This document shows, piece by piece, positions 8,554 through 17,708 of a stretch of DNA of 64,000 nt (its first letter is position 1; every line of letters starts with the position of its first letter). The stretch is taken from assembly GCF_001509485.1 (NCBI RefSeq), contig NZ_LLZI01000112.1, positions 62,001 to 126,000 of the forward strand, read 5' to 3'. This DNA comes from Streptomyces sp. NRRL F-4489 (GTDB lineage Bacteria > Actinomycetota > Actinomycetes > Streptomycetales > Streptomycetaceae). Made by a program: the position numbers and the translations under genes. The notes below the pieces were generated by a model. It ran no database searches, was not told the DNA's origin, and saw only the letters and a list, made by a program, of their open reading frames with translations.

Positions 8554-9006
8554 GTGGTCGCTCGCACCCGTTTCGATGCCGACCCCTGTCCCGTCGCCCG
8601 GTCGGTGAACGCCATCGGTGACTGGTGGTCGCTGCTGATCGTGCGGGACGCCTTCGACGGCAGCCGCCGCTTCGGGGAGTTCCATCGCAGCCTCGGCATC
8701 GCCAAGAACATCCTGGCGGCGCGGCTGCGCGCGCTGGAGGGGGCCGGGGTGCTGCGCGCCGTCCCCGCGCCGGACGGCGGGTCCCGCCGCGAGTACGTCC
8801 TCACGGACAAGGGCCGCGCGTTGTTCCCGGTGATCGTCGCGCTGCGCCAGTGGGGCGAGGAGCAGTGCTTCACCCCCGGCGAGGACCACTCCCGCCTGCT
8901 GGACCGCCGGACCAATCGCCCGTTGCCCCCGTTGCGGATCCGGGCGGCGGACGGACGGGTGGTGGAGCCGGAGGACACGGTGGTGGAGAAGGTGCGGGAG
9001 GATTGA
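8554..9006 (+). CDS. HxlR-family winged-helix regulator
   Basis: A 150-aa regulator. CPVARSVNAIGDWWSLLIVR is the classic HxlR opening (conserved Cys, then WxxLIlR), followed by RRFGEFHRSLGIAKNILAAR as recognition helix and REYVLTDKGRALFPV as the wing. HxlR proteins are dimeric repressors or activators sensing electrophiles, quinones or drugs. GTG 8554 is favoured by GGAGGAGAGGAG just upstream; an ATG at 8500 would sit inside the operator. It probably regulates the divergent MFS gene. The N-terminal Cys could be a redox sensor, as known for the family members HypR and YodB. Confidence 0.88.
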   Translation: MVARTRFDADPCPVARSVNAIGDWWSLLIVRDAFDGSRRFGEFHRSLGIAKNILAARLRALEGAGVLRAVPAPDGGSRREYVLTDKGRALFPVIVALRQWGEEQCFTPGEDHSRLLDRRTNRPLPPLRIRAADGRVVEPEDTVVEKVRED

Positions 9007-9163
9007 CGACACTGCCCCTCACGCCGGCGGAACGGGGCGTTGAGGTGCGGGAACAGCGGACGCACAGCTGAGTCGACGGGTTGGCCGCGGGCCGTACTCG
9101 GCGACGGTCGCCATGACTGGCCCCCGCCCGGTAGCTTGTGGGCCGTAGCCGAGGAGGTTGGCC

Positions 9164-9454
9164 ATGGGCGAGTACGCAGCGGTGGTGTGGAAGACCGTGA
9201 TCGACGGGGAGCTGGTGGAGGTCCCGGCGACGATGGACGGTATCCGCGCCGCGCTCCCCGAGAAGGACCGCGCCGCTTTCGACGCGGAGGTCCGCCGGAC
9301 GCCGGCCCAGGATCTCCACCGGGTCCTGGCGCGGTGGGCCCTGCCGGCCGCCGCCGAGAACGAGGACGAGGCGATCGTGGCCCGGCTGCGCGACGGTGAC
9401 TTCACCGGCTGCGTTCCGCAGGACGGCGACGCGCGGCACCCGGGTGCGGCGTGA
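9164..9454 (+). CDS. Putative antitoxin-like partner protein, 96 aa
   Basis: A small acidic protein preceded by GAGGAGG. It begins MGEYAAVVWKTVIDGELVEV and has a predicted helical middle (EKDRAAFDAEVRRTPAQDLH). I do not recognise a DNA-binding fold. The stop overlaps the start of the next gene as GTGA, which implies tight translational coupling, the normal layout of antitoxin then toxin. The assignment rests mostly on the neighbour, which looks like a RelE/ParE-type toxin; similar pairs are common in streptomycetes. Confidence 0.6.
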   Translation: MGEYAAVVWKTVIDGELVEVPATMDGIRAALPEKDRAAFDAEVRRTPAQDLHRVLARWALPAAAENEDEAIVARLRDGDFTGCVPQDGDARHPGAA

Positions 9455-9699
9455 GCCGGTACCGGATCCAGTACGCCGACCCGGCCGAGGCCGCGCGGAA
9501 GGCGATGGTGCCGCGGACCCGCGCGGCGTTCGAGCAGGCCATGGCCAAGACGCTCGGCGACGATCCGTACGGGCACGGCTCGACCTCGGTCAAGCGCGGG
9601 GGCCGTGACTACCGCGAGGTCACGGTCGGCGGCGCGTTCGTCGTCTACTACGTCAGCTCGACCGTTCTCGTCGTCACTGCCGTCCGGATCATTCACTGA
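9451..9699 (+). CDS. RelE/ParE-superfamily toxin-like protein, 82 aa
   Basis: The length and strand pattern fit RelE-fold proteins: an N-terminal beta strand (YRIQYADPAE), a pair of helices with basic residues (AFEQAMAKTLG), then GSTSVKRGGRDYREVTVGGA and a hydrophobic hairpin FVVYYVSSTVLVVTAVRI closing the sheet. The RDYREV segment and the final hairpin are typical of the family. GTG start overlaps the previous stop. Known family members cleave ribosome-bound mRNA or poison gyrase; which applies here is unknown. A cell-specific interferase is inference. Confidence 0.6.
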   Translation: MSRYRIQYADPAEAARKAMVPRTRAAFEQAMAKTLGDDPYGHGSTSVKRGGRDYREVTVGGAFVVYYVSSTVLVVTAVRIIH

Positions 9700-9713
9700 G
9701 CCGCGGCGAGGAG

Positions 9714-9770
9714 ACGGTGACCGGCAGAGAGAACGGTGACCGGCAGATGGAACGGTCGCCGGCAGATGGA
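9714..9770 (+). repeat. Three tandem 19-bp repeats
   Basis: Three abutting 19-nt units (9714-9732, 9733-9751, 9752-9770), consensus ACGGTGACCGGCAGATGGA with few differences. They lie between the toxin-like gene stop and the ankyrin gene, starting 14 nt past the stop. They may be iterons for a regulator or simple expansion. Confidence 0.8.
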
Positions 9771-9814
9771 TATGAGTGGTACGGCCGCCCGACCCCTCGC
9801 CAGCCTCGGCGATC

Positions 9815-10249
9815 ATGAAGCAGAGGCGGCGGAAGAAGCTGGCCGGGCGACTCGTCATGGCGGCCATGGTGGAGGACACCCCTCGCGTGCAGGCGCTGCT
9901 GCGGGCGGGGGCCGATCCGGAGTGGGCGAACGGGGAGGGCACCACGCCGCTGTATGCGGCATCCGTGCAGGGCGCGGCCGGGATCGTGCGGCTGCTCCTC
10001 GACGCCGGGGCCTCGCCGGATGCCGAGAGCGGGCACGGTACGGAGGGCACGCCCCTGTGTGCGGCCGCGTGCTGGGGGCATGCGGACGCGGTGCGGGAGT
10101 TGCTGGATCACGGGGCCGATCCGAACCTTCGGGAGGATCAAGGCACCGGTCGGGCGCCGCTTGACTGGGCGGTTGGCGGGCCCCATCCGGAAACGATCGC
10201 CCTGCTCACCGCGGCGGGGGCGATCCGTACCCGTACCCGCCAGGCGTGA
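9815..10249 (+). CDS. Ankyrin-repeat protein
   Basis: A 144-aa protein made of about four ankyrin repeats: RVQALLRAGADPEWANGEGT, TPLYAASVQGAAGIVRLLLD, TPLCAAACWGHADAVRELLD and APLDWAVGGPHPETIALLTA show the G-TPL-A-G-V-LL-GA pattern. The N-terminus MKQRRRKKLAGRL is very basic. Ankyrin repeats bind protein partners; no enzyme domain is attached. Its 3' end overlaps the convergent crtU end by 44 bp, which could give antisense interference. It may be unrelated to the crt genes. Confidence 0.85.
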   Translation: MKQRRRKKLAGRLVMAAMVEDTPRVQALLRAGADPEWANGEGTTPLYAASVQGAAGIVRLLLDAGASPDAESGHGTEGTPLCAAACWGHADAVRELLDHGADPNLREDQGTGRAPLDWAVGGPHPETIALLTAAGAIRTRTRQA

Positions 10250-11804
10250 GGCGGTCGGCGGCGCGGGCCAGGGTGCGGAGGGTGGGTGAGCGGCCGTGGC
10301 GGGGGACGGTCCACAGGGGCTGGCCGCGTACGCCCCAGCGTTCGAGCAGGGCGTTGGCGGCCAGGAAGCCGCTGGTCGCGGCGCGTTCCATGAGGGCCAC
10401 CGGCAAGTCGGTGCGGACCAGGTCGCCGGCCAGGACCAGGTACGGGTCGGGGGTTCGCACGGTGGGGCGGCCCGAGTAGGTGCCGGCCGCGAAGAGCGGG
10501 CAGTCGTCGTGCCATTGGTGGACGGCGTCGAGGATCGTGGCGCCTCTCAACTCCTGGTAAATCTGGAGGAGTTGGTCGGTCAGGTGGGACTGGACGGTGG
10601 TGCGGTCGCGGTTCGGGTCCACGGCGTAGGCGTGCAGTTCGACGACCGATCCGCCGGTGCGGGCCGACCAGCGGGCCGACTGGCCTTCCCAGCGTTCCAG
10701 GACGCTGACGTTGTCCAGGGCGCCGAAGCCGCTGGTGCCGAGGAATCCGGGGCGGTCGGCGGCCACCGGCCGGTCCAGCCACAGGCGGGTGACGAGGAAC
10801 GGCGGGGCGGTGCGGAGCCGGGCGATACCGGCGCGCCAGGCATCGTCGCCCAGGCGCGGCGAACGGGCGACGAGGTCGCGCAGGCCGGCGGTGTCGAGGG
10901 CGAGGACGGCGGCGTCGTGGTGGTGGTCGCCGAGGGTGCTGGAGACGGTGAAGCCGCCCTGGGGCGGCCGGGTCACGCCGGTGACGGCCGTGGCCGTGTG
11001 GAGGGTGGCGCCGTGGCTCCGGAGGTAGTCGGCGAGGGGGTTCCACAGGGCGTCGGTGAAGGGCTCGCGGGGGACGTCGAAGAGGAGTCCTTCGCTGGAT
11101 CCCAGGAAGTAGATGTGGAACATCATGGCCATTTCGGCGGCCGACAGTTGGCGGGGATCGGCGAAGAAGCTGCGGGAGAAGACCTCGAAGGCGAGGTGGC
11201 GGGCGGCCTGGGGGAAGCGGAGGGCGGCGAGGAAGTCGTGGGCGGATACGGAATCCAACTGCTCGTAGACGCACGGGACTTGGACGTCGAAGAGGGGGAC
11301 GGCCGCCAGGGGGCGCATCCGTAGCAGGTCGCGGGGGCGGAAGGTGGGGCTGGTGGCGGCGAAGCCGAGGGCGCTCCAGGGGGGTGTGCGGGGGACGCGG
11401 CGGAAGCTGTCGTGCAGGCCGTCGCGGTGGCGCAGGGGGTAGTCGGGCAGGGGGACGAGGCGGCTGAGGGCGGGGTCGGTCCGGCGCAGCAGGCCGCGGA
11501 GGTTGTAGTACTGGCGGAAGAAGGCGTGGAAGCCGCGGGTGACGGTGGCGGTGGTGCCGTCGCGGAGGCCGACCGGGAACGCGCCGGCGCGGCCGCCCAG
11601 GTGCGGTGCGCGTTCGTAGAGGGTGACGCGGACGCCGCGTTCGGCGAGGGCGGTGGCCGCGGCCAGGCCGGCGATACCGCCGCCGATCACCGCGGCGGAG
11701 GGCGGGGCGCCGGTCACGCGGGCGGTGCCTGGCGGCGGCGGGATGATCTGCGCTCTGCGGTCCCGGCCGCGGCGGGCGTTCGGGGGCTGCGGTCGGCGGG
11801 TCAC
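10206..11804 (-). CDS. crtU: Carotene desaturase/methyltransferase (isorenieratene synthase type)
   Basis: The 532-aa product has an N-terminal FAD Rossmann motif AAVIGGGIAGLAAATALAER after a basic leader, then RVTLYERAPHLGGRAGAF, as in CrtI-like flavoproteins. The rest (FHAFFRQYYNLRGLLRR, then FPQAARHLAFEVFSRSFFAD) matches CrtU-type phi-ring synthases, which aromatise beta-ionone ends of beta-carotene with methyl transfer to give isorenieratene. GTG 11804 overlaps the crtY stop (GTGA), so the two are translationally coupled. Length equals known CrtU. It should act at the membrane on the product of CrtY. In the well-known S. griseus cluster crtT sits between crtY and crtU; here it is absent. 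Confidence 0.9.
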   Translation of the reverse strand: MTRRPQPPNARRGRDRRAQIIPPPPGTARVTGAPPSAAVIGGGIAGLAAATALAERGVRVTLYERAPHLGGRAGAFPVGLRDGTTATVTRGFHAFFRQYYNLRGLLRRTDPALSRLVPLPDYPLRHRDGLHDSFRRVPRTPPWSALGFAATSPTFRPRDLLRMRPLAAVPLFDVQVPCVYEQLDSVSAHDFLAALRFPQAARHLAFEVFSRSFFADPRQLSAAEMAMMFHIYFLGSSEGLLFDVPREPFTDALWNPLADYLRSHGATLHTATAVTGVTRPPQGGFTVSSTLGDHHHDAAVLALDTAGLRDLVARSPRLGDDAWRAGIARLRTAPPFLVTRLWLDRPVAADRPGFLGTSGFGALDNVSVLERWEGQSARWSARTGGSVVELHAYAVDPNRDRTTVQSHLTDQLLQIYQELRGATILDAVHQWHDDCPLFAAGTYSGRPTVRTPDPYLVLAGDLVRTDLPVALMERAATSGFLAANALLERWGVRGQPLWTVPRHGRSPTLRTLARAADRLTPGGYGYGSPPPR

Positions 11805-12991
11805 CGGGGGGCCTCCGGGCGGGTCCGGCGGCGCAGGAGCGGCAGTTCGGCGGCGGTGCGCAGTATGGGGAGGACGGGGGTGCGCAGGCCGATGGCGAGG
11901 TCTTCGGCGGGGTGGCTGCGGCCGTCCAGGAAGCGCAGCAGGCGCGGGGTCGAGGTGTGGCGGAAGAGGTCGGCGAAGAAGTCCGGGCCGTCGATCCGGC
12001 CGGTGGCCAGGGCCCGGAGCAGGATGGCGTCCATGGTCCGGGCGCGCCGGGAGTGGCACGGTGGCGGTACGGGGCGCCGGCCGGCGGCGCAGGCGGCGGC
12101 GATGGCGCGGGCCTGCCGCTGGACGGCGGCGAAAGTGTAGCCGGTGGACGGGCGGGTGGCGCCGCCGGCGGTGCCGATGCGGAACACCGAGTGGCCGCGC
12201 TGCCGGTGCAGGGGCGCGTCGGTCATGGGGATCACCCCGGTTTCGGTGCCGGTGCGGGTGAACTCCCCCAGGCCCAGGATCCGTTCGGCGTAGTGGTGCA
12301 GCGCGTCGTCGTATGCCTGGGAGGGGAGGGCGGTGGGCGAGAACTGGGTGTATTCGATGAGTGCCTGGCGCGGGCCGAGCGGCAGGACGTAGCCGAAGGC
12401 CAGGCCGCGGGGTGGTTGGGGGACGCGGAAGTCCATGAGGTCGGCGGTCGCCGGGTCGAAGGCCGGGTCCCGGGTGCGGACGAACCAGCCACGGAAGTGC
12501 TGGAGGAAAGTGGTGCGCGCGGGCGGGAGGGCGGGGAGCGGGCGGGAGTCGAAGACCCAGCGGGCGCGCAGGTGGAGCGGGGTGCCGTCGGTGGCGCGGG
12601 CGTGGAGGTGGGCTCCGCCGGGGGTGTCGCGGACTTCGGTGACGGTGGCCGTGATCCGGCGGACCGTGGGTGCCTTGGCCAGTTCGGCGGCCACCAGGGC
12701 GGTGAAGTCCGGGGAGCGGAGCATCTTGTAGCGCAGCGGGGCCAGGCGGCCGAGGGTTGCCCGGCCGTCCCGGGAACGCACCCGCAGCCGGGACCACGAG
12801 GTGGTGAGTACGGCGTCGAACTCGCCCCCGGGCTCCTCCCAGAAGCACCAGGTCCGTTCGGGCGGGCGCAGCGGGCCCGGCGGGGCGTCGAGCAGGATCA
12901 CCGGGGGCGGGTCGGCGTGCGCGGCCAGGCGCCGGACGAGGGAGAGGCCGGCGGCCCCGGCCCCGATGACCGCGATCCGCGCGTCGCGCAC
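11801..12991 (-). CDS. crtY: Lycopene beta-cyclase
   Basis: A 396-aa flavoprotein. RIAVIGAGAAGLSLVRRL is the N-terminal dinucleotide site and ERTWCFWEEPGG is the CrtY signature (RTWCFW). LRARWVFDSRP and QHFRGWFVRT in the middle and TGYTFAAVQRQARAIA near the end are also typical of CrtY-type cyclases, which close both ends of lycopene to beta-carotene without net redox change. GTG 12991 follows GAGGAGG. First gene of the leftward crt operon, with crtU directly overlapped. Confidence 0.93.
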   Translation of the reverse strand: MRDARIAVIGAGAAGLSLVRRLAAHADPPPVILLDAPPGPLRPPERTWCFWEEPGGEFDAVLTTSWSRLRVRSRDGRATLGRLAPLRYKMLRSPDFTALVAAELAKAPTVRRITATVTEVRDTPGGAHLHARATDGTPLHLRARWVFDSRPLPALPPARTTFLQHFRGWFVRTRDPAFDPATADLMDFRVPQPPRGLAFGYVLPLGPRQALIEYTQFSPTALPSQAYDDALHHYAERILGLGEFTRTGTETGVIPMTDAPLHRQRGHSVFRIGTAGGATRPSTGYTFAAVQRQARAIAAACAAGRRPVPPPCHSRRARTMDAILLRALATGRIDGPDFFADLFRHTSTPRLLRFLDGRSHPAEDLAIGLRTPVLPILRTAAELPLLRRRTRPEAPR

Positions 12992-13270
12992 TCGTACCTC
13001 CTCGGGCCGCGGCAGGCGCCGTACTGCACAGGCGGGCGTCGCTCCGTGAGCGGTCACCAGCATGGCCCGCGCGCCACCGCGCCGGTGGCAGGCCGCGCCC
13101 GGGGACCGCCGTCCGGCGGCCGGTCGCACCGCCGAACGTGTGGCCGTCCGCCGTGCTGCCGCCACCGGCCCGTTCCGGAGTGGTCCCCTGGGCGGGACGT
13201 GCGGTGCGCGCCGCCGGCTCCGCGGCCACCGCGGCGGACCGCCCGCGGCGCCAGGCGAAGGAGCACGACG
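12992..13270. promoter_or_regulatory. Divergent control region of the carotenoid operons
   Basis: The 279 bp between crtY and crtI must hold the promoters of both operons. It is extremely GC-rich. I could not recognise a consensus -10/-35 pair or a clear operator; in known streptomycetes such promoters use a light-induced ECF sigma factor, but no gene for one is visible in this window. GAAGGAG at the right edge serves crtI translation and GAGGAGG at the left edge serves crtY. Confidence 0.5.
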
Positions 13271-14818
13271 ATGCGCACTGTGGACGGGCCGACCGACCAT
13301 GTCGTGGTGGTGGGCGCGGGGCTGAGCGGGCTCGCCGCGGCGCTGCACCTGCTGGGCGCCGGGCGGCGGGTCACCGTGGTCGAACGGGACCCGGTGCCCG
13401 GCGGCCGGGCCGGGCGGACGGCCCGCGGCGGCTACCTCATGGACACCGGGCCGACCGTGCTGACCATGCCCGGTCTGCTGGCGGAGGCGTTCGCCGCGGT
13501 TGGCGAGAGCCTGGCCGACCGGCTGCGGCTGATCCCGCTGGCGCCGGCGTACCGGGCGCTGTTCGCCGACGGTTCGCGGCTGGACGTGCACAGCGACGGG
13601 GCGGCGATGGCGGCGGAGGTCGAGCGGTTCGCCGGGCCGCGCGAGGCGGAGGGGTACCGCCGGCTGCGTGCCTGGCTGACCCGGCTCCACGCGGTGCAGA
13701 TGCGGCGCTTCATCGACACCAACTTCGACTCGCCGTGGCAGCTGCTCCACCCGGACCTGGCGCGGCTGGCGGCGCTCGGCGGCTTCGGCCGCCTGGACGC
13801 CCGGATCGGCCGCTTCCTGCGCGATGAGCGGCTGCGGCGGATCTTCACCTTCCAGGCACTGTACGTGGGGGTGCCGCCGGCCCGGGCCCTGGCGGCCTAC
13901 GCGGTGATCGCGTACATGGACACCGTCGCGGGGGTGTACTTCCCCCAGGGCGGTATGCACGCCGTACCGCGGGCGATGGCGGACGCGGCCACCGCCGCCG
14001 GTGCGGAGTTCCGCTACGGGGAGGAGGTGGCCGGTCTGGAGCGGACCGGGGACCGGATCACCGCCGTCCGCACCGCCGACGCCCGGATCGCCTGCGACGC
14101 CGTCGTGCTGACCTGCGACCTGCCGGCCGCGCACCGGCTGCTGGGCCGCCGGCCGCGCCGCCCGGTGCCGCTGCGGCACGCGCCCTCGGCCGTCGTCCTG
14201 CACGCCGGCACCGACCGCACCTGGCCCCAACTCGCCCACCACACCCTCTCGTTCGGGCATGCCTGGCGGCGCACCTTCCGGGAGCTGACCGCCACCGGGC
14301 GGCTGATGAGCGATCCCTCGCTGCTGATCTCCCGGCCCACCGCCACCGACCCGGCGCTGGCCCCCGCCGGCCGCCACCTCCATTACGTCCTCGCGCCCTG
14401 CCCCAACACCCGTGTCGGGCCCGGGGTGCATGCCTGGGCCGAGCTGGGGCCGCGGTACCGGGACCGGCTGCTGGCGGAGCTGGAGCGCCGCGGACTGGCC
14501 GGTATCGGCGCGGCCATCGAGGCGGAGTGCCTGGTCACCCCGGCTGACTGGGCGGCGCGGGGGCACGCCGCGGGCAGCCCGTTCTCACTGGCCCACACCC
14601 TCGCGCAGACCGGGCCGTTCCGGCCCCGCAACCTCGTCAGCGGGGTCCGCAACGCCGTCCTCGCCGGGTGCGGTACGACTCCCGGCGTGGGCATCCCCAC
14701 CGTCCTGCTGTCCGGGAAACTGGCCGCGGCCCGCGTCACCGGCGGCCACTCCCCCGGCCCGGCGCACCGGGCGAGCACCCCGGTGCTGCGTTCTCGTGCC
14801 GCGCTCCCCCGCTCATGA
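13271..14818 (+). CDS. crtI: Phytoene desaturase
   Basis: A 515-aa enzyme that dehydrogenates phytoene to lycopene. [20 protein letters not shown] is the FAD site and [20 protein letters not shown] the family signature after it. The C-terminal FLAGC-like region reads [20 protein letters not shown], as in bacterial-type phytoene desaturases. GAAGGAG precedes ATG 13271. The stop overlaps the crtB start (ATGA). First gene of the rightward operon crtI-crtB-Rieske. Confidence 0.94.
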   Translation: MRTVDGPTDHVVVVGAGLSGLAAALHLLGAGRRVTVVERDPVPGGRAGRTARGGYLMDTGPTVLTMPGLLAEAFAAVGESLADRLRLIPLAPAYRALFADGSRLDVHSDGAAMAAEVERFAGPREAEGYRRLRAWLTRLHAVQMRRFIDTNFDSPWQLLHPDLARLAALGGFGRLDARIGRFLRDERLRRIFTFQALYVGVPPARALAAYAVIAYMDTVAGVYFPQGGMHAVPRAMADAATAAGAEFRYGEEVAGLERTGDRITAVRTADARIACDAVVLTCDLPAAHRLLGRRPRRPVPLRHAPSAVVLHAGTDRTWPQLAHHTLSFGHAWRRTFRELTATGRLMSDPSLLISRPTATDPALAPAGRHLHYVLAPCPNTRVGPGVHAWAELGPRYRDRLLAELERRGLAGIGAAIEAECLVTPADWAARGHAAGSPFSLAHTLAQTGPFRPRNLVSGVRNAVLAGCGTTPGVGIPTVLLSGKLAAARVTGGHSPGPAHRASTPVLRSRAALPRS

Positions 14819-15840
14819 CCGGCCGGGAGCTCGACGCGGCGGGCATCACCGAGCCCGCGCTGCGTGCCGCGTACGCGCACTGCCGGCGGCTCAACGCCCG
14901 GCACGGCACGACGTACTTCCTGGCCACCCGGCTGCTGCCCGCGGAGCGCCGGCCCGCCGTGCACGCGCTGTACGGCTTCGCGCGCTGGGCGGACGACATC
15001 GTGGACGACCTCGGGTCGCCGGCGGGCCGGGACGAACGCCGGTACCGGCTGGCCGAGTTGGAACGGCGCCTGCACGACGGCCTGCGCACCGGACACAGCG
15101 GCGAACCCGTCGTACGCGCCCTGGCCGACACCGCCGCCCGCTACCGCATCGACCACCGCCACTTCACCGACTTCATGGCGGCGATGCGCGCCGATCTCGA
15201 CGTGACCGGCTACGCCACCTACGCCGACCTGCGCCGCTATATGCACGGTTCGGCGGCGGTGATCGGTTTGCAGCTGCTTCCGGTGCTGGGCACCGTCGTG
15301 CCGCGGGAGCGGGCGGCGCCGCACGCGGCGGCGCTCGGGGTCGCCTTCCAGCTCACCAACTTCCTGCGCGATGTCGGCGAGGACCTCGACCGCGGCCGGG
15401 TCTACCTCCCCGCCGATCTGCTGGCCGCGCACGGCGTGGACCGCGCGCTGCTGCTGTGGAGCCGCCGCACCGGCCGCCCCGACCGGCGGATCACCGCCGC
15501 GCTGCGCACCGCCGAGCACCTGATCCGCGGCGTGTATCGGGAGGCCGCCCCGGGCGTGGCGCTCCTCGATCCGGTCTCCCGCCCGTGCGTCCGCACCGCG
15601 CTCGTCCTCTACGCGGGCATCCTGGACGCCGTCGCCGCCAGCGGTTACGCGGCACTGCACCGGCGCGCCGCGGTGCCGCGGCGGTACCGGGCCGCGCTCG
15701 CGGTGGACGGGCTGGCGCGGGTCGCCGCGGCCCGGGTGCGGGCACGGGGCCGGTCCGCCCCGGCCCCTGTGGCGGCGCCCGGTCCCGTACGTCCGCACCG
15801 GCCCGCGCCCCGTACCCCCGTCCCCCAGGAGACGCGATGA
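14815..15840 (+). CDS. crtB: Phytoene synthase
   Basis: A 341-aa squalene/phytoene synthase family member that condenses two geranylgeranyl diphosphates. The two Asp-rich Mg-diphosphate motifs are visible: [11 protein letters not shown] (near residue 60) and [20 protein letters not shown] (near residue 180). The C-terminus is a long Ala/Arg/Pro extension of about 50 residues. It overlaps crtI upstream and the Rieske gene downstream, both as ATGA. No GGPP synthase gene (crtE) is present nearby, so its substrate must come from elsewhere in the genome. Confidence 0.94.
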   Translation: MTGRELDAAGITEPALRAAYAHCRRLNARHGTTYFLATRLLPAERRPAVHALYGFARWADDIVDDLGSPAGRDERRYRLAELERRLHDGLRTGHSGEPVVRALADTAARYRIDHRHFTDFMAAMRADLDVTGYATYADLRRYMHGSAAVIGLQLLPVLGTVVPRERAAPHAAALGVAFQLTNFLRDVGEDLDRGRVYLPADLLAAHGVDRALLLWSRRTGRPDRRITAALRTAEHLIRGVYREAAPGVALLDPVSRPCVRTALVLYAGILDAVAASGYAALHRRAAVPRRYRAALAVDGLARVAAARVRARGRSAPAPVAAPGPVRPHRPAPRTPVPQETR

Positions 15841-16853
15841 ACCGCCGGCGGCCCCGAGCCCGGACCGGTCCCCTGCTCCACCTGCGCCGGCGTCCGCCTG
15901 CCTGGCCCGAACAGCCCGCGACCTGGCGCGCCGCCGCGCCGGGGCTGATCGCCGGCGCGCTCAAACACGCCCTGGCCCGCCCGTCCGGCAACTGGTACGT
16001 CCTCGGCCCGTCCCGGGACCTCGTTCCCGGCCGCGCCCTCGGCCGTACGATCGGCGGGCGGGAAGTCGTCGTCTGGCGCACCGCGCACGGCCGGCCGGCC
16101 GCCGGCCCGGGCAGCTGCCCCCATTTGGGCGCGCCGCTGAAGGACGGCGCGGTCCACCGCGGCGCCCTGATCTGCCGCTGGCACGGCCTGGCGCTCGACG
16201 GCACGCCCTGCGCCGGCTGGTCCCCGTACCCCGTCCACGACGACGGCGTGCTGCTCTGGGTACGCCTGGACGACCTCGGCCGGGAGGAGCCCACCGACCG
16301 GCCCGTGCCCACCGCGCGTCCGCCGCTCGCGCGGGCCCTGTCCGCCGTCCACACAGCCGTCGGTGTCTGCGAGCCCGAGGACATCGTCGCCAATCGCCTC
16401 GATCCCTGGCACGGGGCGTGGTTCCACCCGCATTCCTTCGTGGACCTCGCCGTCGTCGGCGCCCCCGGGCGGGGCACCGCGACGTACGACGACGGCTTCA
16501 CCGTGGACGTGTCGTTCAAGGTCGCCGGGCGCCTCGTCGTGCCGGTGCGCGCGGTCTTCACGACGCCTGGGCCCCGCACGGTGGTCATGCGGATCACCCG
16601 GGGTGAGGGCCGGGGCTCGGTGGTCGAGACGCACGCCACCCCGCTGGCGCCCGGCGCGGCCGGCCGCCCCCGCACCATGGTCACCGAGGCCGTGCTGGCG
16701 GTCTCCGACCGGCCCGGCTTCGCCGTCACCCGCCGCGCGGCCCCGGTCCTGCGGCGCCTGATGCGCGCCGCCGCCGGGCGCCTGTGGCGCGATGACCTCG
16801 CGTACGCGGAACGCCGCTGGGAGCTTCGCGGGAGCGGGCGCTTCCCGGGCTGA
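15837..16853 (+). CDS. Rieske [2Fe-2S] protein of carotenoid cluster (DUF5914-type)
   Basis: A 338-aa protein. [13 protein letters not shown] and [11 protein letters not shown] form the C-x-H ... C-x2-H Rieske cluster site at about residues 97-119. The C-terminal two thirds resemble the small substrate-binding domain of ring oxygenases without an obvious mononuclear iron triad. Proteins of this type accompany actinobacterial crt clusters. Its place as third gene, ATGA-coupled to crtB, suggests a late modification step or electron transfer to a carotenoid enzyme. That role is inference; the family has no well-known activity I can name. Confidence 0.8.
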   Translation: MNRRRPRARTGPLLHLRRRPPAWPEQPATWRAAAPGLIAGALKHALARPSGNWYVLGPSRDLVPGRALGRTIGGREVVVWRTAHGRPAAGPGSCPHLGAPLKDGAVHRGALICRWHGLALDGTPCAGWSPYPVHDDGVLLWVRLDDLGREEPTDRPVPTARPPLARALSAVHTAVGVCEPEDIVANRLDPWHGAWFHPHSFVDLAVVGAPGRGTATYDDGFTVDVSFKVAGRLVVPVRAVFTTPGPRTVVMRITRGEGRGSVVETHATPLAPGAAGRPRTMVTEAVLAVSDRPGFAVTRRAAPVLRRLMRAAAGRLWRDDLAYAERRWELRGSGRFPG

Positions 16854-16868
16854 CGCGGGCCGCTTGCC

Positions 16869-16919
16869 CGGCCGGGACCGGCGGCTCGCCTGGCCGGCAT
16901 CGGCCGCGTGTCCCGGCCG
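16869..16919 (+). terminator. Candidate terminator after rightward crt operon
   Basis: Perfect 10-bp inverted repeat CGGCCGGGAC (16869-16878) / GTCCCGGCCG (16910-16919) with a 31-nt loop, 16 nt after the Rieske gene stop. No U-tract follows, as usual in high-GC actinobacteria. Confidence 0.5.
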
Positions 16920-17010
16920 CTGACCCGCGGCGCGGCGCCGAGGTGACGCCTGTGGCGGTACGCGGGAAAATGGTTCCGGCATCCGTTCCACGACCCGCGA
17001 GGGGGAACCA

Positions 17011-17163
17011 GTGGCCGACCCCCGATCCCACAGCCGTAAGAACCCGCCCGGACCTCCGCCGGCCGGACGCCAGGAGAGCCCGGAGGGCAGGCTCCGCTAC
17101 ATCGTCATCCTCGCCGTCGTGCTCTTCATCATCATTCTGATGGGGACCGTGTTCATCTTCTGA
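17011..17163 (+). CDS. Small single-pass membrane protein, 50 aa
   Basis: Starts GTG 17011 after CGAGGGGGAAC. The first 28 residues are hydrophilic and proline-rich; residues 29-50 form one strongly hydrophobic helix (YIVILAVVLFIIILMG) running to the C-terminus FIF. It is a tail-anchored topology. Codon bias is typical of the genome (GC-rich third positions), which supports a real gene despite its size. Function unknown. Confidence 0.65.
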   Translation: MADPRSHSRKNPPGPPPAGRQESPEGRLRYIVILAVVLFIIILMGTVFIF

Positions 17164-17186
17164 GCGCGACCGCCCGCTCAGGCAGA

Positions 17187-17579
17187 TCAGGCAGGTTCGA
17201 AGCGCAGCGGCTTGCTCAGCGTGGTCCGCACCGGGGAGCGCTCGATGCGGCGGTTCAGCACGGCTCGGTGGGCCTCCAGCTCGGGGGCGAGGATCAGTGC
17301 GTAGCGGAAGCCGGTCGCCGCTTCCGTTCGTTCCAGGTCGACCCGCACCGTCACCCCCGGGTCCCCGCCATCGCCGCCGTCACCGGTGATGCCCAGCTCG
17401 GCCAGTGCCCTCCGCGCCGTCATGGTCATGCAGGTGGCCAGCGCCGCCTCCAGCAGTTCGTGCGGCCGCAGGCCCGCCGAGCCGCCGGTGCCCGCCTTGC
17501 GCGTATCGGCGACTCCCTCGTTGCCGTCCGCCCGGAAGCTGACCTGCCACGGCGTCGGAAGTGCCCTCGCCTCGACCAT
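17187..17579 (-). CDS. OsmC-family protein
   Basis: A 130-aa OsmC/Ohr superfamily member. GLRPHELLEAALATCMTMTA carries the conserved Cys of the family (C94-like position in a helix after PxELLxxAlaxC). The other peroxidatic Cys of true Ohr proteins is not evident near the N-terminus (no GG-C motif), so it is nearer the YhfA/SCO-type OsmC group than to organic hydroperoxide reductases. Probably deals with oxidative stress. Stand-alone gene with GGGA upstream. Confidence 0.85.
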   Translation of the reverse strand: MVEARALPTPWQVSFRADGNEGVADTRKAGTGGSAGLRPHELLEAALATCMTMTARRALAELGITGDGGDGGDPGVTVRVDLERTEAATGFRYALILAPELEAHRAVLNRRIERSPVRTTLSKPLRFEPA

Positions 17580-17708
17580 CGACTGTCCCTTCCCGTCGCA
17601 ATTCCTGCGCGCCGAAGCGTAGTGAGTCGGCCCGTATGGCGAGAAGCCGTATCCGTATGGTGGACGGGCAGTTCAGGACCACTGGGGTGCCGGGGAGTTG
17701 ACGTGCCG

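Noticed and set aside
11912..13270. Long plus-strand open frame opposite crtY, continuous with crtI
   Set aside because: It is the antisense shadow of crtY in GC-rich DNA. The real crtI start is ATG 13271 with GAAGGAG.
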